Positions 41,185-54,020 of a stretch of 64,000 nt of DNA are shown here, one piece after another; position 1 is the stretch's first letter; each line of letters opens with the position of its first letter. A program made the translations under genes and the position numbers. The notes beneath the pieces were generated by a model. That model was not told the DNA's origin. It ran no database searches and saw only the letters and a program-made list of their open reading frames with translations. Source of the DNA: Solanum dulcamara (Eukaryota > Streptophyta > Magnoliopsida > Solanales > Solanaceae); NCBI RefSeq assembly GCF_947179165.1, contig NC_077242.1, positions 36,701,097-36,765,096 of the forward strand. The letters are read 5' to 3'.

Positions 41185-44100
41185 TATAACGACCTACTCA
41201 ATTGTTATAATTTTTAAGACTATAGTACCCTTGCATAGGTCCCCATGCATTGGGAAATGGAAAAAATCCGAAAATGAATAAAGTGAAGAGAACTTTCCAG
41301 GATTCGCTATAGCAAAGGCCTCATTCTGTTTAATGAATAAAGGTTCGCTATAGCTAAGGTAGTGAAGTTGCAAGGCTTCGCTATAGTGAAGACCTTTTCT
41401 ATATCAAAGGCCAGGATCTTATATTGTGTTTTTAGTCAACTTTCACCAAGTCTTGATCATAACTTTTAATATTCTATCAAAGAACCCTAAAGGTGACTTT
41501 TTCAAAACTTAGGGCTCTTTCTCTTGAGGTAGTGATTCCAATCCATCTTCCCCTTTCATAATCCATTCTTTTCATAGAATCAAAGGGTACGTTCTTCATA
41601 GAGCTTTAGGGGTTCAACACTAGATCAATTATTGTTGGGGAAGAATTCTTAAGGAGGATAATTGCGCATGATTTCAATACTTTTCCATTAAATTTATTCT
41701 TCTAGCATAAAATTGTTAGTCTGGGCTTTAATTTTTTTTGGATAGAAATAGAATTTTATTTATAACCAAAAGTGAACATTACATAGCCAAACAACGCTGA
41801 CCACCTATTTCACAAAGGTAAAAGATAACAGAAAAATGAGCTTCTTAAACAAGTGGGAGCTTTATCTCTATACATGACAATAAAGAATTGAATGACTATA
41901 AATCAATCACATCTAAAATAGAAACAACTACTCTATAGTAGGCATAGTCCCTAAGTAGTGGTTCTTAATTCAGCTTCATGGTAAGTATTGCATATAAAAA
42001 AGTAAAGATTTCCATTTCCTCCACTTCTGTCATTTGGAGTAAATATGGATAGCCATTTCTTTGCAAACACTATTAGTCTGATAATGCCCTATCTAAAATC
42101 TGATCATGTTCCTTTCCCTCCATGTAATTGATACAACCATAGCAAATAAGTAGCTAAGTATACCACTTATTTTGAAATTCTTCTTTGCCCACCTACACAT
42201 CTATTAGATCTCCTCCTTCCAATCTCCTATGCTCCTCAGTAAACCAACCCAATTGAGTATTTTGAGCCATAATGAGTTGGTAACTGGGTAGGAAAAGAAT
42301 AGGTGCTCCTTTGTTTCATTTGATGTCTTGTAGAAAACACATAGAGGTGGGATTTGAATCCTAAATTTTATAGTCTCTCAACAAAAGCTAGTCGTTGATG
42401 TAGTACCAGCCATAAGATAAACTTATGTTTCTGATGAATGTTGTGATGTCGGATCAAGGTCTTCCAAGGTGATTTCTAGAGAAGTGGTAGTAAGGATATG
42501 CACATCTTATATTTGGAGAACATGTTCTTTATGACAACTGACTTGAATTGACTGTGTATATCTCCTTACAAGCTTAGGCCAGGCATAAGATATTTTATAG
42601 ACTCTATAATCTTCCTTACCACCCTGGTAGCATTTCTAGGAATTGAACAAGTGTCCCAAGTAGTTTGTTTTGTGTAGAACACATGAACCTATTTAATCCA
42701 TAAACTATATTTCTTGTGTGCTAATGCTCATAGTTTCTTGAGGATTGTAACCCTGTTCCAGGAGAATACGTCCATGACATTCAACCCACCAGTAGTTTTC
42801 TGAGCACAAACTCTCTATAGGCTACCAAATATCTTTTGGTGATAGTAGCAGTTCCTGACCACATTATGGACCTATAATGGCTATATTTAATACTAGTAAG
42901 TTTGTATTCCAAAGATCACAAACTTTATTAGTTTTAGTCTTCCAGCATATGTTAGAAGCATGGTAGTCCAACATCTCATTCTTTTAGTAATTTTGTCTAC
43001 AAGAGGTAGTCTTTGGTAGTATGAATAATTCAGCCTAGTAAGTTTGTGTTCCAAAGATCAAAAATATTCTTATTTGTAGTCTTTCAACATAAGTTAGAAT
43101 CTTGGTAGTACAACATCTCATTCTTTCAGTATTTTGTCCACAAGAGGTAGGCATTATGCATTGATCAGCTTCATAATGGACAGTGGCACCCCTACGTTGA
43201 CAAAAGGCAATGAACCTTCGATGAAACCCAATTCACTCAAGATGTCTTATTTTATTCTTGAAAAATAAACTAAGCTCTTATCACAGTTTGCTTGGAGGCT
43301 TGATGCTGCAGAGAATATTGAGAATGCATCCTTAAGTAGCTAAATGGAGGAAAGGTCAACATGGAAGAACAATAAAAGATCATCTGCAAAGCAAATATGC
43401 ATAACTTGTAGTTGTTTGCACCTAGGGTGGAAATTAAATTGGTATTCTAAGCTACTTCATTTAGATCCCTCTGAGTGTACTCCATGGCTATGACAAATAA
43501 GTACGAAAACATGGGATTTTTCTAGTGCCCCTTTTTCTAGGGAAAGGATCTATCAGTCCCCCATTCAGTACAAGGGAATAAGATACAATTGTTATACGTT
43601 CCATGATCCACTGTATGAATCTACATGGTATAAGCCCAAATATTTTAGCACACTCCTTAGGAAGCTCTATTCAATATAGTCATAGGGTTTCCTCAAATCA
43701 ACGTTCATTACACATCTAGGAGAGAGGCCTTTCCTGGAGTACCATTTCAAATGTTCATGGCTAAACAATATATTTATAGGCTTTAATTTCGGTATTGAGA
43801 AATCTAGAAACTGCATAAAAAAGGGTTCCTGAGCATATGAACTTCTCAAGACAGGTTAATAAGATTAAAAACTCCATGAATAGGATTCAATTGATCATGG
43901 AATCCCCCGATTTGGTAAAATAAACTTTTAGACCTTCTAAAAAAGGTAGAATTAGGTGGGTTTGAATACTCATAGTCTTGGTTTGAGAAAATAGGGTACT
44001 AAAGTGAACTTATACTTTATTTATCTTAGACTTTGAGCATTTTAAAACTTTGAGAAAAGAAAAGACTCCGATAAATTAGCTTTTTTACTTCTAGTTTGTT

Positions 44101-45297
44101 GGTTGGGGTTGATCATGGTTTACTTTAAGTGACACTTTTCTTAGTCTCTAATATATAATAAGAGTTGTTTTGCATATTGATTGGTCTTCGGACATAGATT
44201 TTGTTGTTTATTGTTAAATTAGGTATTGCTTATAAGATTAAATATGCAATTTTTTGAATTGATCATTCATTAATGTTATGGTATATGAACTTGAAATTAC
44301 TCTATACGTTGATGATGTTATGAATGATGATCCTGTGTGTATGTTATGCTTGATGTGTTTTCCACTAGAGGTAACTAGAGAGGTTAGCCTATTGAAATAT
44401 GCATATATAATGAGTATATAAGAACTATTTGGATGATGAGTGGATCTAGTCCAATGTGAGCTTACAGATGAACATCTATATGGGATCGAGTACACGACAA
44501 TACGGTTTATGGATACCTAGGATCCTTTGAAGGTTATGACTATATGGTTAAGATTAAAACCCTTTAGCATGTGTGTACAGATAAGAGTAATATTTTTTTA
44601 TTTGAGAGATGGTTAGTGATTCTGGTAGTTGTAGTGATTATATAATTGCAAGCCCAAGATGGATATGATTTCCACAATTTGTTTACTCATTTCATCTTGA
44701 AAAGTGATTTGATTTCATATATTAATTAATGGTTAATGATTAGTGCTTCATGCTTTGATATACTAGTCAATGTCTAGTGATGTCGAAAAAAGGTATTTGT
44801 TGAAACTCCCATAAATGATTTACTTATAAATGTGAAATATGGATGAAACTCTGTACTTGATGAGTCTGTGATGTTGGATTATAAAAGATTAAATGGGTAA
44901 TAATAAGTTATGTTTATGTCTAATTTTATAATGTGTGCTGATGACTTATGATGAATTTTATGACGTATGACTTATTAGTTAACTATGAGGTATTACCTGT
45001 CTTCTTGCTTTATAACTGTAATTATATATTCATTATTAATCTTAGTCAGCATATGATACCTACCAGTACATAGTGTTTGTACTGATGCTACTCTTACACC
45101 TTTTTTAAGTGCAGATTGTGATCTAGAGGTGTCTACTAAACACCACATTTAGTTTAATTTCTTCTAGATCTGAGGGTGAGCTACTTTCGTTTGAGATGTT
45201 GCATATCCTCTTATTTTGTGATGCTTTTTTCTAGATATTAAGACTCCTTATTTTATATTTATTTATACTTTTAGGTATATTTCTTTCTTTCCCGTAG
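41185..45297 (+). repeat. 5' LTR of a third gypsy element, split by a LINE
   Basis: Begins TATAACGACCTACTCAATTG (degenerate TGTAACGACC-type end), runs to about 45297 and is followed by gag. Removing the LINE (41735-43778 plus one duplicate) leaves about 2.06 kb. Three near-palindromes TTCGCTATAGC(A/T)AA or TTCGCTATAGTGAA lie at 41303, 41344 and 41377. An AGTAC/GTACT pair lies at 45065-45083, as in other gypsy LTRs here. The right boundary is approximate and no clear primer site was found. Confidence 0.6.
41735..43778 (-). mobile_element. 5'-truncated LINE inserted in the gypsy LTR
   Basis: Minus strand: LINE homology starts abruptly at about 43778 in RT (ILFSHEHLKWYSRKGLSPRC, VDLRKPYDYIE) and runs through GVPLSIMKLINAYCLPLVD (about 43200-43140). 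It ends in an A tail seen as T8 at 41732-41739. An 11-bp repeat GGCTTTAATTT lies at 41724-41734 and 43779-43789, exactly at both edges. The endonuclease and RT start are missing, the typical 5' truncation of LINE insertion. Stops throughout; dead on arrival. Confidence 0.8.
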
Positions 45298-45301
45298 GTC
45301 A

Positions 45302-46930
45302 GCATTAAGAAGTTCAACATATTGCAACTGTGGCTCCTCGACTGAATGAGATTTCTGAGCGATGTATATTTTTGAGATTAGTATTTGGACCAGTGATGAT
45401 TGGGGAGGATCATGATCTATTATAGAAGTGCACTAATATTAAACCCCCTATTTTATATGGTACTAAATATGAGGACGCTTATCAATTCATTATTAACTTT
45501 CACGAGAGGCTCTATAAGATAGGCAGAATGGAGATATATGGGGTAGAGTTTGTCTCTTTTCAGCTTATGGGAGATTTTAAGTAATGATGGAGAGAATATA
45601 TATAATGCAGGACTATCGATTCACTTTATTTGACTTGGACTCAATTTTACTCTATCTTTTTGGAGAAGCATGTTCTTTGTACTCTACAAGATAGGAGACA
45701 CAATGAGTTCACTAACATAAAGAAGGAAAAGTTATATGTCACTACATATGATCTTATATTCACTCGTTATCTAGGTATTCTCTATAGTTATTGCCCCAGA
45801 GGAGGAAAGGATCCGGTGGTTTATTAAGGATCTGAATGTGGGGCTCCATCTTGCGACTTTACTGATGGTAACTTTTGGTAAGTTATTTTAGGTGATGGTT
45901 GTGCATGATAAGAATGTAGAGGGTGTTAAGAAGGACTTTTATGCTAAGTCTGGGAAAAGGATGGCCAAGTGGATCCTTTTCTATGGGACCCATTCCTTTC
46001 GCACCAGTTTATCAGGGTTATTCTTGATGCCTTATCCAGTCAGTTGTGCTTGTATAATCTTGGGGTCCATCTGGGACCAATTACCAACCTTTAAGGCATA
46101 TAAAATATTCTACCTCTTTTACTTCAGCACAATGACTAACTTTGTATCGAGTTTGTAATTAGTGTGGTCATTCATGGCACATTCATAAAAGGTGTCGCAT
46201 ATTTAGACAGACTGGACCAATAGTTCCACAATAGTAGACTTCTTAGGCTATTATTCCAGCAGGTACAAAAAGGAGTTCGTTTAGTAGGGATCTTCCTCAA
46301 CTTGGCTGGATGGCCCCATGGCTAGTAGTGGTGACACTCAATATAATAGGTACGGTGGTCAGGAATGTATAGATAGTACTCAGTCTAGCATAAACGTGCC
46401 AAAATAGGGGCAGGGCTCATTTCTATGCTTTCCCAAGTTGATCTAAGATGTAGGCATCCGATGCAGTGATCACAAGTACCTTTCTTATTTGTGACCGAAT
46501 AAATACATACTTATTCCCTGGTCCACCTTTTTATGTATATACTTACTTTATTATCGGTTTGGATATGAATTGTAAATCTCTTGATGTTCCTGTTCATATT
46601 TCTACTTGGTGGGAGATTCTATCACTGTTGATATGGTCTACCATTCTTATAAGATGACTTTTTGGTTATAAGACCTGGATAGATTTGGTGATCTTAGATA
46701 TGATAGATTTTGATGTTATTTTGGGGATGAGTTGGTTGCCTCCACATCATGCTATCTTGGATTGTCACACTAAAGTTGTCTCTATTTTAATGCCTGGTAT
46801 GTCTAGATTAGAGTGGAAAGATAATCGTAATCCTTCTCTTAAAAAGATCATATCACATATTCATGTAAAGTAGTTAGCAGAGAGGGTATGCTTAACATTT
46901 ATGGCTCATCTCTGAGATACTAGTGTAGAG
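45302..46930 (+). pseudogene. Third gypsy: gag and protease relic
   Basis: Gag text shows in three frames: PPILYGTKYEDAYQFI, NFHERLYKIGRMEIYGVEFV, then the open piece 45630-45827 (TWTQFYSIFLEKHV). A zinc-knuckle-like stretch CN, stop, CGHSWHIHKRC lies near 46155-46195. The protease end (LDMIDFDVILGMSWLPPHHA and ILDCHTKVV) is open at 46685-46873. The order fits Del/Tekay-like gypsy. It stops at about 46930 where the Athila-like LTR begins. RT and integrase are not in the window, presumably beyond the right edge. Confidence 0.75.
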
Positions 46931-49900
46931 GTTGATGTGTTGCATATTTACGACACACTTTGATACTCAAAATGGTGAATTAGTGTGGGTTTTAAGCATG
47001 TATTTGTAATTATGATGTGTATTTTGCTTACTTTTTAGGTAAATTAAGACATGCACTGATTTGGGTTATGTTGCTGATTTTTGCTGAAACACCACTGAAG
47101 CTGATGACCACAAGCCTTATACGACCCGCAGAAGCTGGCCATTAAAGGATAGGTGCTGAAAAAGATACAAAGAAATTTTGTCCAAGTAAAACTCCATGGG
47201 ATCCTTGATGGGCCGTGGAGCTTATCACGGATTGTGGTGGAGAGGCATGAAGAAATCTGCTGAAAAATACCTGAAGGACTAAGTAAAAGACCACAACACC
47301 CACCACGAGGCATGGAAGTTATTATGGATCGTGAAGCCTTCTTGTGAAAAGGAATAGGACCACACAACTATGGATCCAAGTATATTACGACGGAGCAATA
47401 CCACAGGTCATGAACAGAACTACGGGCCATAAGAGTGATCGTGAACTAATGCTGACTTAAGTTTTCCTAGTTAATTTAGGATTTGGTTTTGTATTCTATA
47501 AATACCTAAACACGTTTTATTTTTAGGATTACAAAATTTTACAGTTTTTAGAGCATAGAGCAACATGTGAAGTCTAGTTTCGAAGTACATTTTTAGAATC
47601 AAATGCTAATACAATATTTCATTCGTTCTTGATTTGTTCTTCTTTCTTTGATTCAAGGTTTATTATTGCATAAACGTAAGTATTGTTTTATGAATTCTAC
47701 GTCAATCCCTAACACTTTACTTATGAAAATAATTAGCTAAACCCCATAACTAGGATTGTGGGAACCATGACAAAATAACAAAGTAGGCAAACATATAGGT
47801 AATTTTCGTTCATTGTTCTAGCGTGCATTGTAGTTTTCTTCATCTTGTTTTCCTTTTGGTGAGTGCATGCGTTAAAAATCTTATGTATTAATTAATTTCT
47901 TCAGAGAGGAGTAGTGATTCGGAAAACAAAACTACAATGGAGATTCAAAGTTACAAACCTTCGTCTAGAAACTTGAGTCTGAGAGGGGACAATTTTCTGA
48001 GGTCAAAAGCAAGGGATAATTAGATATATATTTGGAGACCGGAAGGTAAAGAATGAAATTCATCTAACAGGGATGAAAGGAGTTTAGATGTACATAACTT
48101 TCTAGATTTTGCATGCGATATATTGAAACGATATCACCAATATGAGATGACTATCAGTTACATGTCACGGGGAACACATTCCTAACTACCTTCTCATACT
48201 CTTCAACACCTTAAGTCTATTTTACTTTGTTATTGAAAATACTGAAACTAAGTAAAATACCACGACACCCACCACGAGGCATGGAAGTTATTATGGATTG
48301 TGAAGCCTTCTTGTGAAAAGGAATAGAACCACACAGCTATGGAGCCAAGTATATTACGACGGAGCAATACCACAGGTCGTGAACAGAACTAAGGGCCGTG
48401 AAGAGTGATTGTGAACCAATGCTGATTTAAGTTTTCCAAGTTGATTTAGAATTTGGTTTTGTATTCTATAAATACCTAAACACGTTTTATTTTTAGGATT
48501 ATAAAATTTTACAGTTTTTAAAGCATTGAGAAACATATGAAGTCTAGTTTTGAAGTATTTTTTTAGAATCAAATGCTAATACAATATTTCATTCGTTCTT
48601 GATTTGTTCTTCTTTCTTGGATTCAAGGTTTATTATTTCATAAACGTAAGTATTATTTTATGAATTCTACGTCAATCCCTGACACTTTACTTATGAACAT
48701 GATTAGCTAAACCCCATAACTAGGATTGTGGGAACCATGATGAAATAACAAAGTAGACAAACGTATAGGTAATTTTCATTCATTTTTCTAGCATGAATTC
48801 TAGTTTTCTTCATCTTGTTTTCCTTTTGGTGAGTGCATGCGTTAAAAATCTTATGTATTAATTAATTTCTTTGGAGAGGAGTAGTGATTCGGAAAACAAA
48901 ACTACAATGGGGATTCAAAGTTTCAGATCTTCGTCTAGGAACTTGAGTCCGAGAGGGGATAGTTTTCTGAGGTCAAAAGCAAGGGTTAATTAGATATACA
49001 TTTAGAGACCGGAAGGTAAAAAATGAAATTCATCTAATAGGGATGAAAGGAGTTTAGATGTATATAACTTTCTAGATTTTGCATGCGACATATTGAAACG
49101 ATATCACTAATATGAGATGACTATCAATTACATGTCACGGAGAACACATTCCTAACTACCTTCTCATACTCTTCAACACCTTAAGTCTATTTTACTTTGT
49201 TATTGGAAATACTGATACTAAGTAAAAGACCATGACACCCACCACGAGGCATAGAAGTTATTATGGATTGTGAAGCCTTCTTGTGAAAAGGAATAGGACC
49301 ACACAGCGATAGAGCCAAGTATATTACAATGGAGCAATACCACAGGTCGTGAACAGAACTATGGGCCATGAAGAGTGATTGTGAACCAAAGCTGACTTAA
49401 GTTTTCCTAGTTGATTTAGGATTTGGTTTTGTATTCTATAAATACCTAAACAGGTTTTATTTTTAGGATTATAAAATTTTACAGTTTTTAAAGCATTGAG
49501 AAACATATGAAGTCTAGTTTTGAAGTATTTTTTTAGAATCAAATGCTAATACACTATTTCATTCATTCTTGATTTGTTCTTCTTTCTTGGATTCAAGGTT
49601 TATTATTTCATAAACGTAAGTATTATTTTATGAATTCTACATCAATACTTGACACTTTACTTATGAACATGATTATCTAAACCCCATAACTAGGATTATA
49701 GGAACCATGACGAAATTTCAAAGTAGGCAAACATATATGTAATTTTCGTTCATTGTTCTAGCGTGCATTGTAGTTTTCTTCATCTTTTTTTCCTTTTGGT
49801 GAGTGTATGCATTAAAAATCGCATGTATTAATTAATTTCTTTGGAGAGGAGTAGTGATTCGGAAAACAAAACTACAATGGAGATTCGAAGTTACAGATCT

Positions 49901-50290
49901 TCATCTAGGAACTTGAGTCTGAGAGGGGACAGTTTTCTGAGGTCAAAAGCAAGGGTTAATTAGATATACATTTGGAGACCGGAAGGTAAAGAATGAAATT
50001 CATCTAATAAGGATGAAAGGAGTTTAGATGTACATAACTTTATAGATTTTGCATGCGACATAGGGAAACGATATCACCAATATGAGATGACTATCAATTA
50101 CATGTCACGGGGAACACATTCCTAACTACCTTCTCATACTCTTCAACACCTTAAGTCTATTTTACTTTTAAGTTTTAGTAGACTTATTTTCTCCGCATTC
50201 CCTGTGGATTCAGCCCTAAAAAGTTGGGTTCTATATTTGACAGCGACCGCTTTATAACCTTTTAATTGGAGTGTAAGTTTAGGAGTATCA
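46931..50290 (+). repeat. 5' LTR of the Athila-like element with a tandem triplication
   Basis: Matches the 3' LTR from 61573 (shared CAAAATGGTGAATTAGT, GCACTGATTTGGG, GATTTGGTTTTGTATTCTA). The segment starting near 47281 is present three times here but once in the 3' LTR. The end at 50290 (GGAGTATCA) precedes AATTTATCTCCATTGCCATG, a degraded form of the TTTGGCGCCGTTGCC-type primer site. Boundaries are good to a few bases. Confidence 0.75.
47281..50170 (+). repeat. 970-bp tandem triplication inside the LTR
   Basis: CACCACGAGG occurs at 47301, 48270 and 49240, giving periods of 969 and 970 bp, and colinear similarity runs through each unit. Each unit carries a TATA box in TTCTATAAATACC (TATAAATA at 47497, 48467 and 49437), so the core promoter is triplicated. 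The single-copy counterpart in the 3' LTR has its TATAAATA at 62159. Confidence 0.92.
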
Positions 50291-50292
50291 AA

Positions 50293-50311
50293 TTTATCTC
50301 CATTGCCATGG
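50293..50311 (+). promoter_or_regulatory. Degenerate primer-binding site of the Athila-like element
   Basis: TTTATCTCCATTGCCATGG follows the LTR end by two bases and aligns with the tRNA-Asp-type TTTGGCGCCGTTGCCGGGG of this lineage with several C-to-T/A changes. Confidence 0.45.
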
Positions 50312-50399
50312 AATACAACTTTGAAATACTCTATTAGTAGTTATTTCAGTTTGTAGTCTTATTTCCTAATTTTTTTTCTTGTTTTTTTGTGTAGTGTAT

Positions 50400-51870
50400 A
50401 GTTTGCGCATTCCCAATACCCAATGTAAGGTTGAACCACTAATCCTTCACAATCCTAAGCTATTTTAATCTATTCAAAAGATAAAGGCTCAAGAGCACGA
50501 GACACAAAGGTTGAGAGAAATTGTTGAGGCTTAAGCTAGAGCCAACAATAGTAACAATCATAGTTTGGGAGATGATCATGAAGATGTGGAAGATGAACCT
50601 CAACATCATCCACTAGTAGGAAGAGGTAGAGGGTAACAACGACCTCTTTACTTTGCTCTAGAGGATGATGACCTGGATATGGATGGAGTTGGAGCCACTG
50701 GGGCTATTGTTCTTCCTCTACTACCCCCAGGCATAGAGTTCACCATTACTAGAACCATGCTATAACTCTTGAACCTGAAAGGACTATTTAAAGGAGAAGC
50801 TGGAGATGATGCACATAAGAACTTAATGAACTTTATTGCTATATGCAAATCTACTGATATCCCTGGAGTTAGCCAAACAACGATCCTTATGAGGTTATTT
50901 CTATTGTCTCTATCTAGGGAGACAATGAAGTGGCTAAATTAGCTCCCATGTGATTTTATTACCAACTGGAGAGCGATGAAGGAAGCATTTCTAAAGTAAT
51001 TCTTCCCACCTTAAAAGAAGCTACAAATCAAAGATGAGATCAATGCACATAAGAAACTGTCTCATGAAGTGCTACATAACTTGTGGTTGAGATTCAGTTA
51101 GAAGTTGAAACAGTGTTGAATCATAATCTCACAGACGAGAACTTGATAGATCTATTCTATGAATCTTGCAACTTTATGAGTAAGTCGATTGTTATCAATC
51201 TTGTGGTGGATCATTCATGTCTAAAATGTTTATTAAAGCATAACCTATCTTGGACCAGGTTTAAAATACCAGTAGAGCATGGCACGTAAGAGATTCTGAG
51301 ATAGGAGTCATGGGCTATAAATTCGAGATGTCAGTTGAGTAGAGAAGGAGAGAATAAGAGCAAGATCAAGACATGGCTAACATCAAAACCCAAATGGATT
51401 TATTGATCAAACTCTTATTATTCAAAGGTTTTGAGAAAGTAAAAGTAGTTAGGGGTGCAAACATGTATGCTAATCTGGAGATAGACTTTGATGAGAAAGA
51501 TAAGTATTTGAACAAACATAGGAGTTTTTAGAATTATAACTATGGAAACCAAGGTCAGAACTTTCAGAAAGATGGATATTATGACCAATCCAAAAACCGT
51601 GATCAAGGGAGTTGGCAAAAAAAAGATAACTTTAAGAATGATCGAAGTGGTGTGTATACCCCCGGAAACAAAGATTAAGGTTGAAATGGTTATGGGAATT
51701 CAAGGATGGAAGATATGTTGGCTAAGGTTCTGTACAAGGTAGAATCAACTAATGCTTGTGTCAAAGATTTGAAAGGCGATATGTCCAACAGGGGTCAGTT
51801 GGTGGATTCACACTCTACTATGATTAAATAGTTGGAGCATCAAATGGGACAATTATCAGCGATATTAAAT
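50400..51870 (+). pseudogene. Athila-like gag
   Basis: Gag of the Athila/Tat type broken by stops and frameshifts. It shows a QHHPLVGRGRG linker, FTITRTML, LKGLFKGEAGDDAHKNLMNF, then IPGVSQTTILMRLFLLSLSR, a MKWLN-stop-LPCDFITNW block and a KEAFLK-stop-FFPP block. This is the retrotransposon gag capsid pattern (LRLFPFSL...WL..LP...I..W..F). Glutamine/asparagine-rich text follows to about 51870. Confidence 0.75.
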
Positions 51871-51949
51871 CAGAGGAAGAATGGAACACTTCCTAGCGAC
51901 ACTACACAAAACCCAAAGAAAGATGGTGAATGAATGACGATGCTGATTA

Positions 51950-53034
51950 GGGGAGGTATGATGATTCAAGGACCAACACCTGCAATTATTAAGTAGGAAA
52001 ATAAGCCAAAGCTGATGAAGAAGTCAAAAGGAAAACATCAAGTTAATGTAGAGCTAGTACAACCATTGCCACTAATTTGCATACTGCTTCCTCCATTCTC
52101 ACAGATATTGAAGAAGAAGGTCGGGGATGACAAGTTCTTAAAATTCATTACTATGCTGAAAGAACTGTCTGTGAATATTCCACTGGTTAAAGCATTAGAG
52201 AAAGTATTAGGTTATGCAAAATTCATGAAGGAACTAGTTGTTAAGAATAGGGCAATTACTTTTGAGCCAGCCGATAACCTATACCATTATAGTTCTATTT
52301 CTACAAGGTGGTTGGTTGGAAAAAAAAAGGATCCAGTCACATTCACCATTCCATGCACCATTGGTGCATTCAACTTTGCAAGGGCATTGTATGACTTAGG
52401 AGCCCCCAAACTGACTATAATGAGGTTGTTGATGGCTGATCGATTAGTGAAGAAGCCCGTGGAGATTCTATATGATGTGCTGGTGAGAGTTAACAAGTTC
52501 ATATTCCCTGCTGATTTTTTCATCTTGGACTGTGTGGTGTACTTTGAAGTTCCCATATTCTTGGGAAGGTTATTTTTGGCAATAGGCAAAGCTTTGGTAG
52601 ATATTCAAAGTTATGAGCTCACCTTCAGGCTGAATAATGAGGAAGTCAAATTCAATGTGTGCAAATCACTAAAGCAGCCTAGAGACATGAACGTGATATC
52701 CATGCTCGAAGTACCTATTGAAGCAATCATTGAGGTGTCTATTGAGGAAAGGTTCACTATTAAAACTTTGGCTATCATGATCATGAATTTTAAGGGTGAT
52801 GGCTTAGAGGAGTCTAAAGAGAAAGTAAATACTTTTCAGGGCATGAGATCACACTCTCATGCTCTTAAGATGGATCGTGATCCAAAGAATAGACCAACTC
52901 CTACTTCCAAACCATCCATTGAGGAACCGCCTATACTTGAGCTGAAAAAGTTGCCATGTCATCTAAGGTATGTGTTTCTAGGTGAAAATAATACTTTACC
53001 AATCATTGTTACTTCATATTTAAATGAGGAGTAG
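51950..53034 (+). pseudogene. Athila-like aspartic protease region (open 52015-53034)
   Basis: 339 codons are open from 52015. Blocks: KFLKFITMLKELSVNIPLVK, LEKVLGYAKFMKELV, FTIPCTIGAFNFARALYDLG, ADRLVKKPVEILYDVLVRV, FIFPADFFILD, then PIFLGRLFLAIGKALVDIQS. This is the retropepsin-like domain of Athila/Tat elements. The active-site motif reads DLGAPK where the family has DLGAS. It is the longest surviving frame of this element, but gag before it and RT after it are broken. Confidence 0.85.
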
Positions 53035-54020
53035 GTTAGAACACTCGTTGAAATCTTATAGATATACAAGAAATAAATTAATTAGACCATTACTGGTATC
53101 ATAGTATACCCTCTTGCATTTGCACTTATAAAATTCAGTTGGAGAGGGATTGCATCCCTAGTATTGAGCATCAGTGGAGACTAAACCTGTCTGAGCAAGA
53201 GGTAGTGAAAAAGGAGATTATAAAGTGGCGTGATGCAGGTTTGGTATATACGATTCTAGGTTTGTCTCTTCTAGAGCAATCATCTGTGATAGGGATGGGG
53301 GTCCTATTTTTCTGATAAGATCTTCTGAACTCTATTGGAGAAATATGGTGTAAGGTAGCATAAAGTGGCCACCCATATCATTCTCAGTCAAGCGGGCAAG
53401 TTGAAGTATCAAATAGGGAAATCAAGGAGATATTGGCTAAGTCTATGAATGCAAACAGAACTGACTGGTCAAGGAAGTTGGATGATGCACTATGGGCATA
53501 TCGTACAACTTTCAAAACACCTATTATTATGTCCCCATATCAGTTATTGTTTGGAAAGGCATGTCATTTACCTATAGAGTTAGATCATAAGGCATTGTGG
53601 GCACTCAAGAAGTTAAATTTGAGTTGGAGCGAAGCCGCCAATATAAGGCTAGAGAAGATAAATTAGATGGATGAGTTCCACCTATGGTCATATGAGAGAG
53701 TAGCTCTGTACGAAGAATGAATGAAGATATATCATGATCGACATATCGAGAAGCAAGAGTTTTGACCTGGTAACTTCGTGTTGATATTCAACTCTAGTCT
53801 CAAACTGTTTCCCCGTAAGTTGAAGTCAAAATGGTATGGTCCTTTCACTATAGCATGAGTATTTCCACAAGGTGCAATTGAGCTCCAAGTACAAGATGGT
53901 CACAAGTTCAAGGTGTATGGGCAGCATGTGAAGTTGTACTTTGGAGAAAAAGAAGAAGCAAAGATAGTTGAAGATCTTCAAATTGATGAAGTTCGAGTTA
54001 TCAAGGAACCTGCATTGTAA
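53035..54020 (+). pseudogene. Athila-like RT start fused by deletion to integrase end
   Basis: 53100-53270 gives the start of RT (SIEHQWRLNLSEQEVVKKEI, IKWRDAGLVYTI). Integrase text then appears at about 53370 ([20 protein letters not shown]) and is open at 53433-53666 ([40 protein letters not shown]). The tail is [12 protein letters not shown] and VYGQHVKLYFGE to about 54018. RT catalytic part, RNase H and integrase catalytic core are missing (over 1.5 kb deleted around 53280-53370). Confidence 0.85.

Noticed and set aside
47044..49542. Minus-strand frames of 60-107 codons recurring about every 970 bp
   Set aside because: Their recurrence reflects the LTR triplication; they are not conserved as protein in the 3' LTR.
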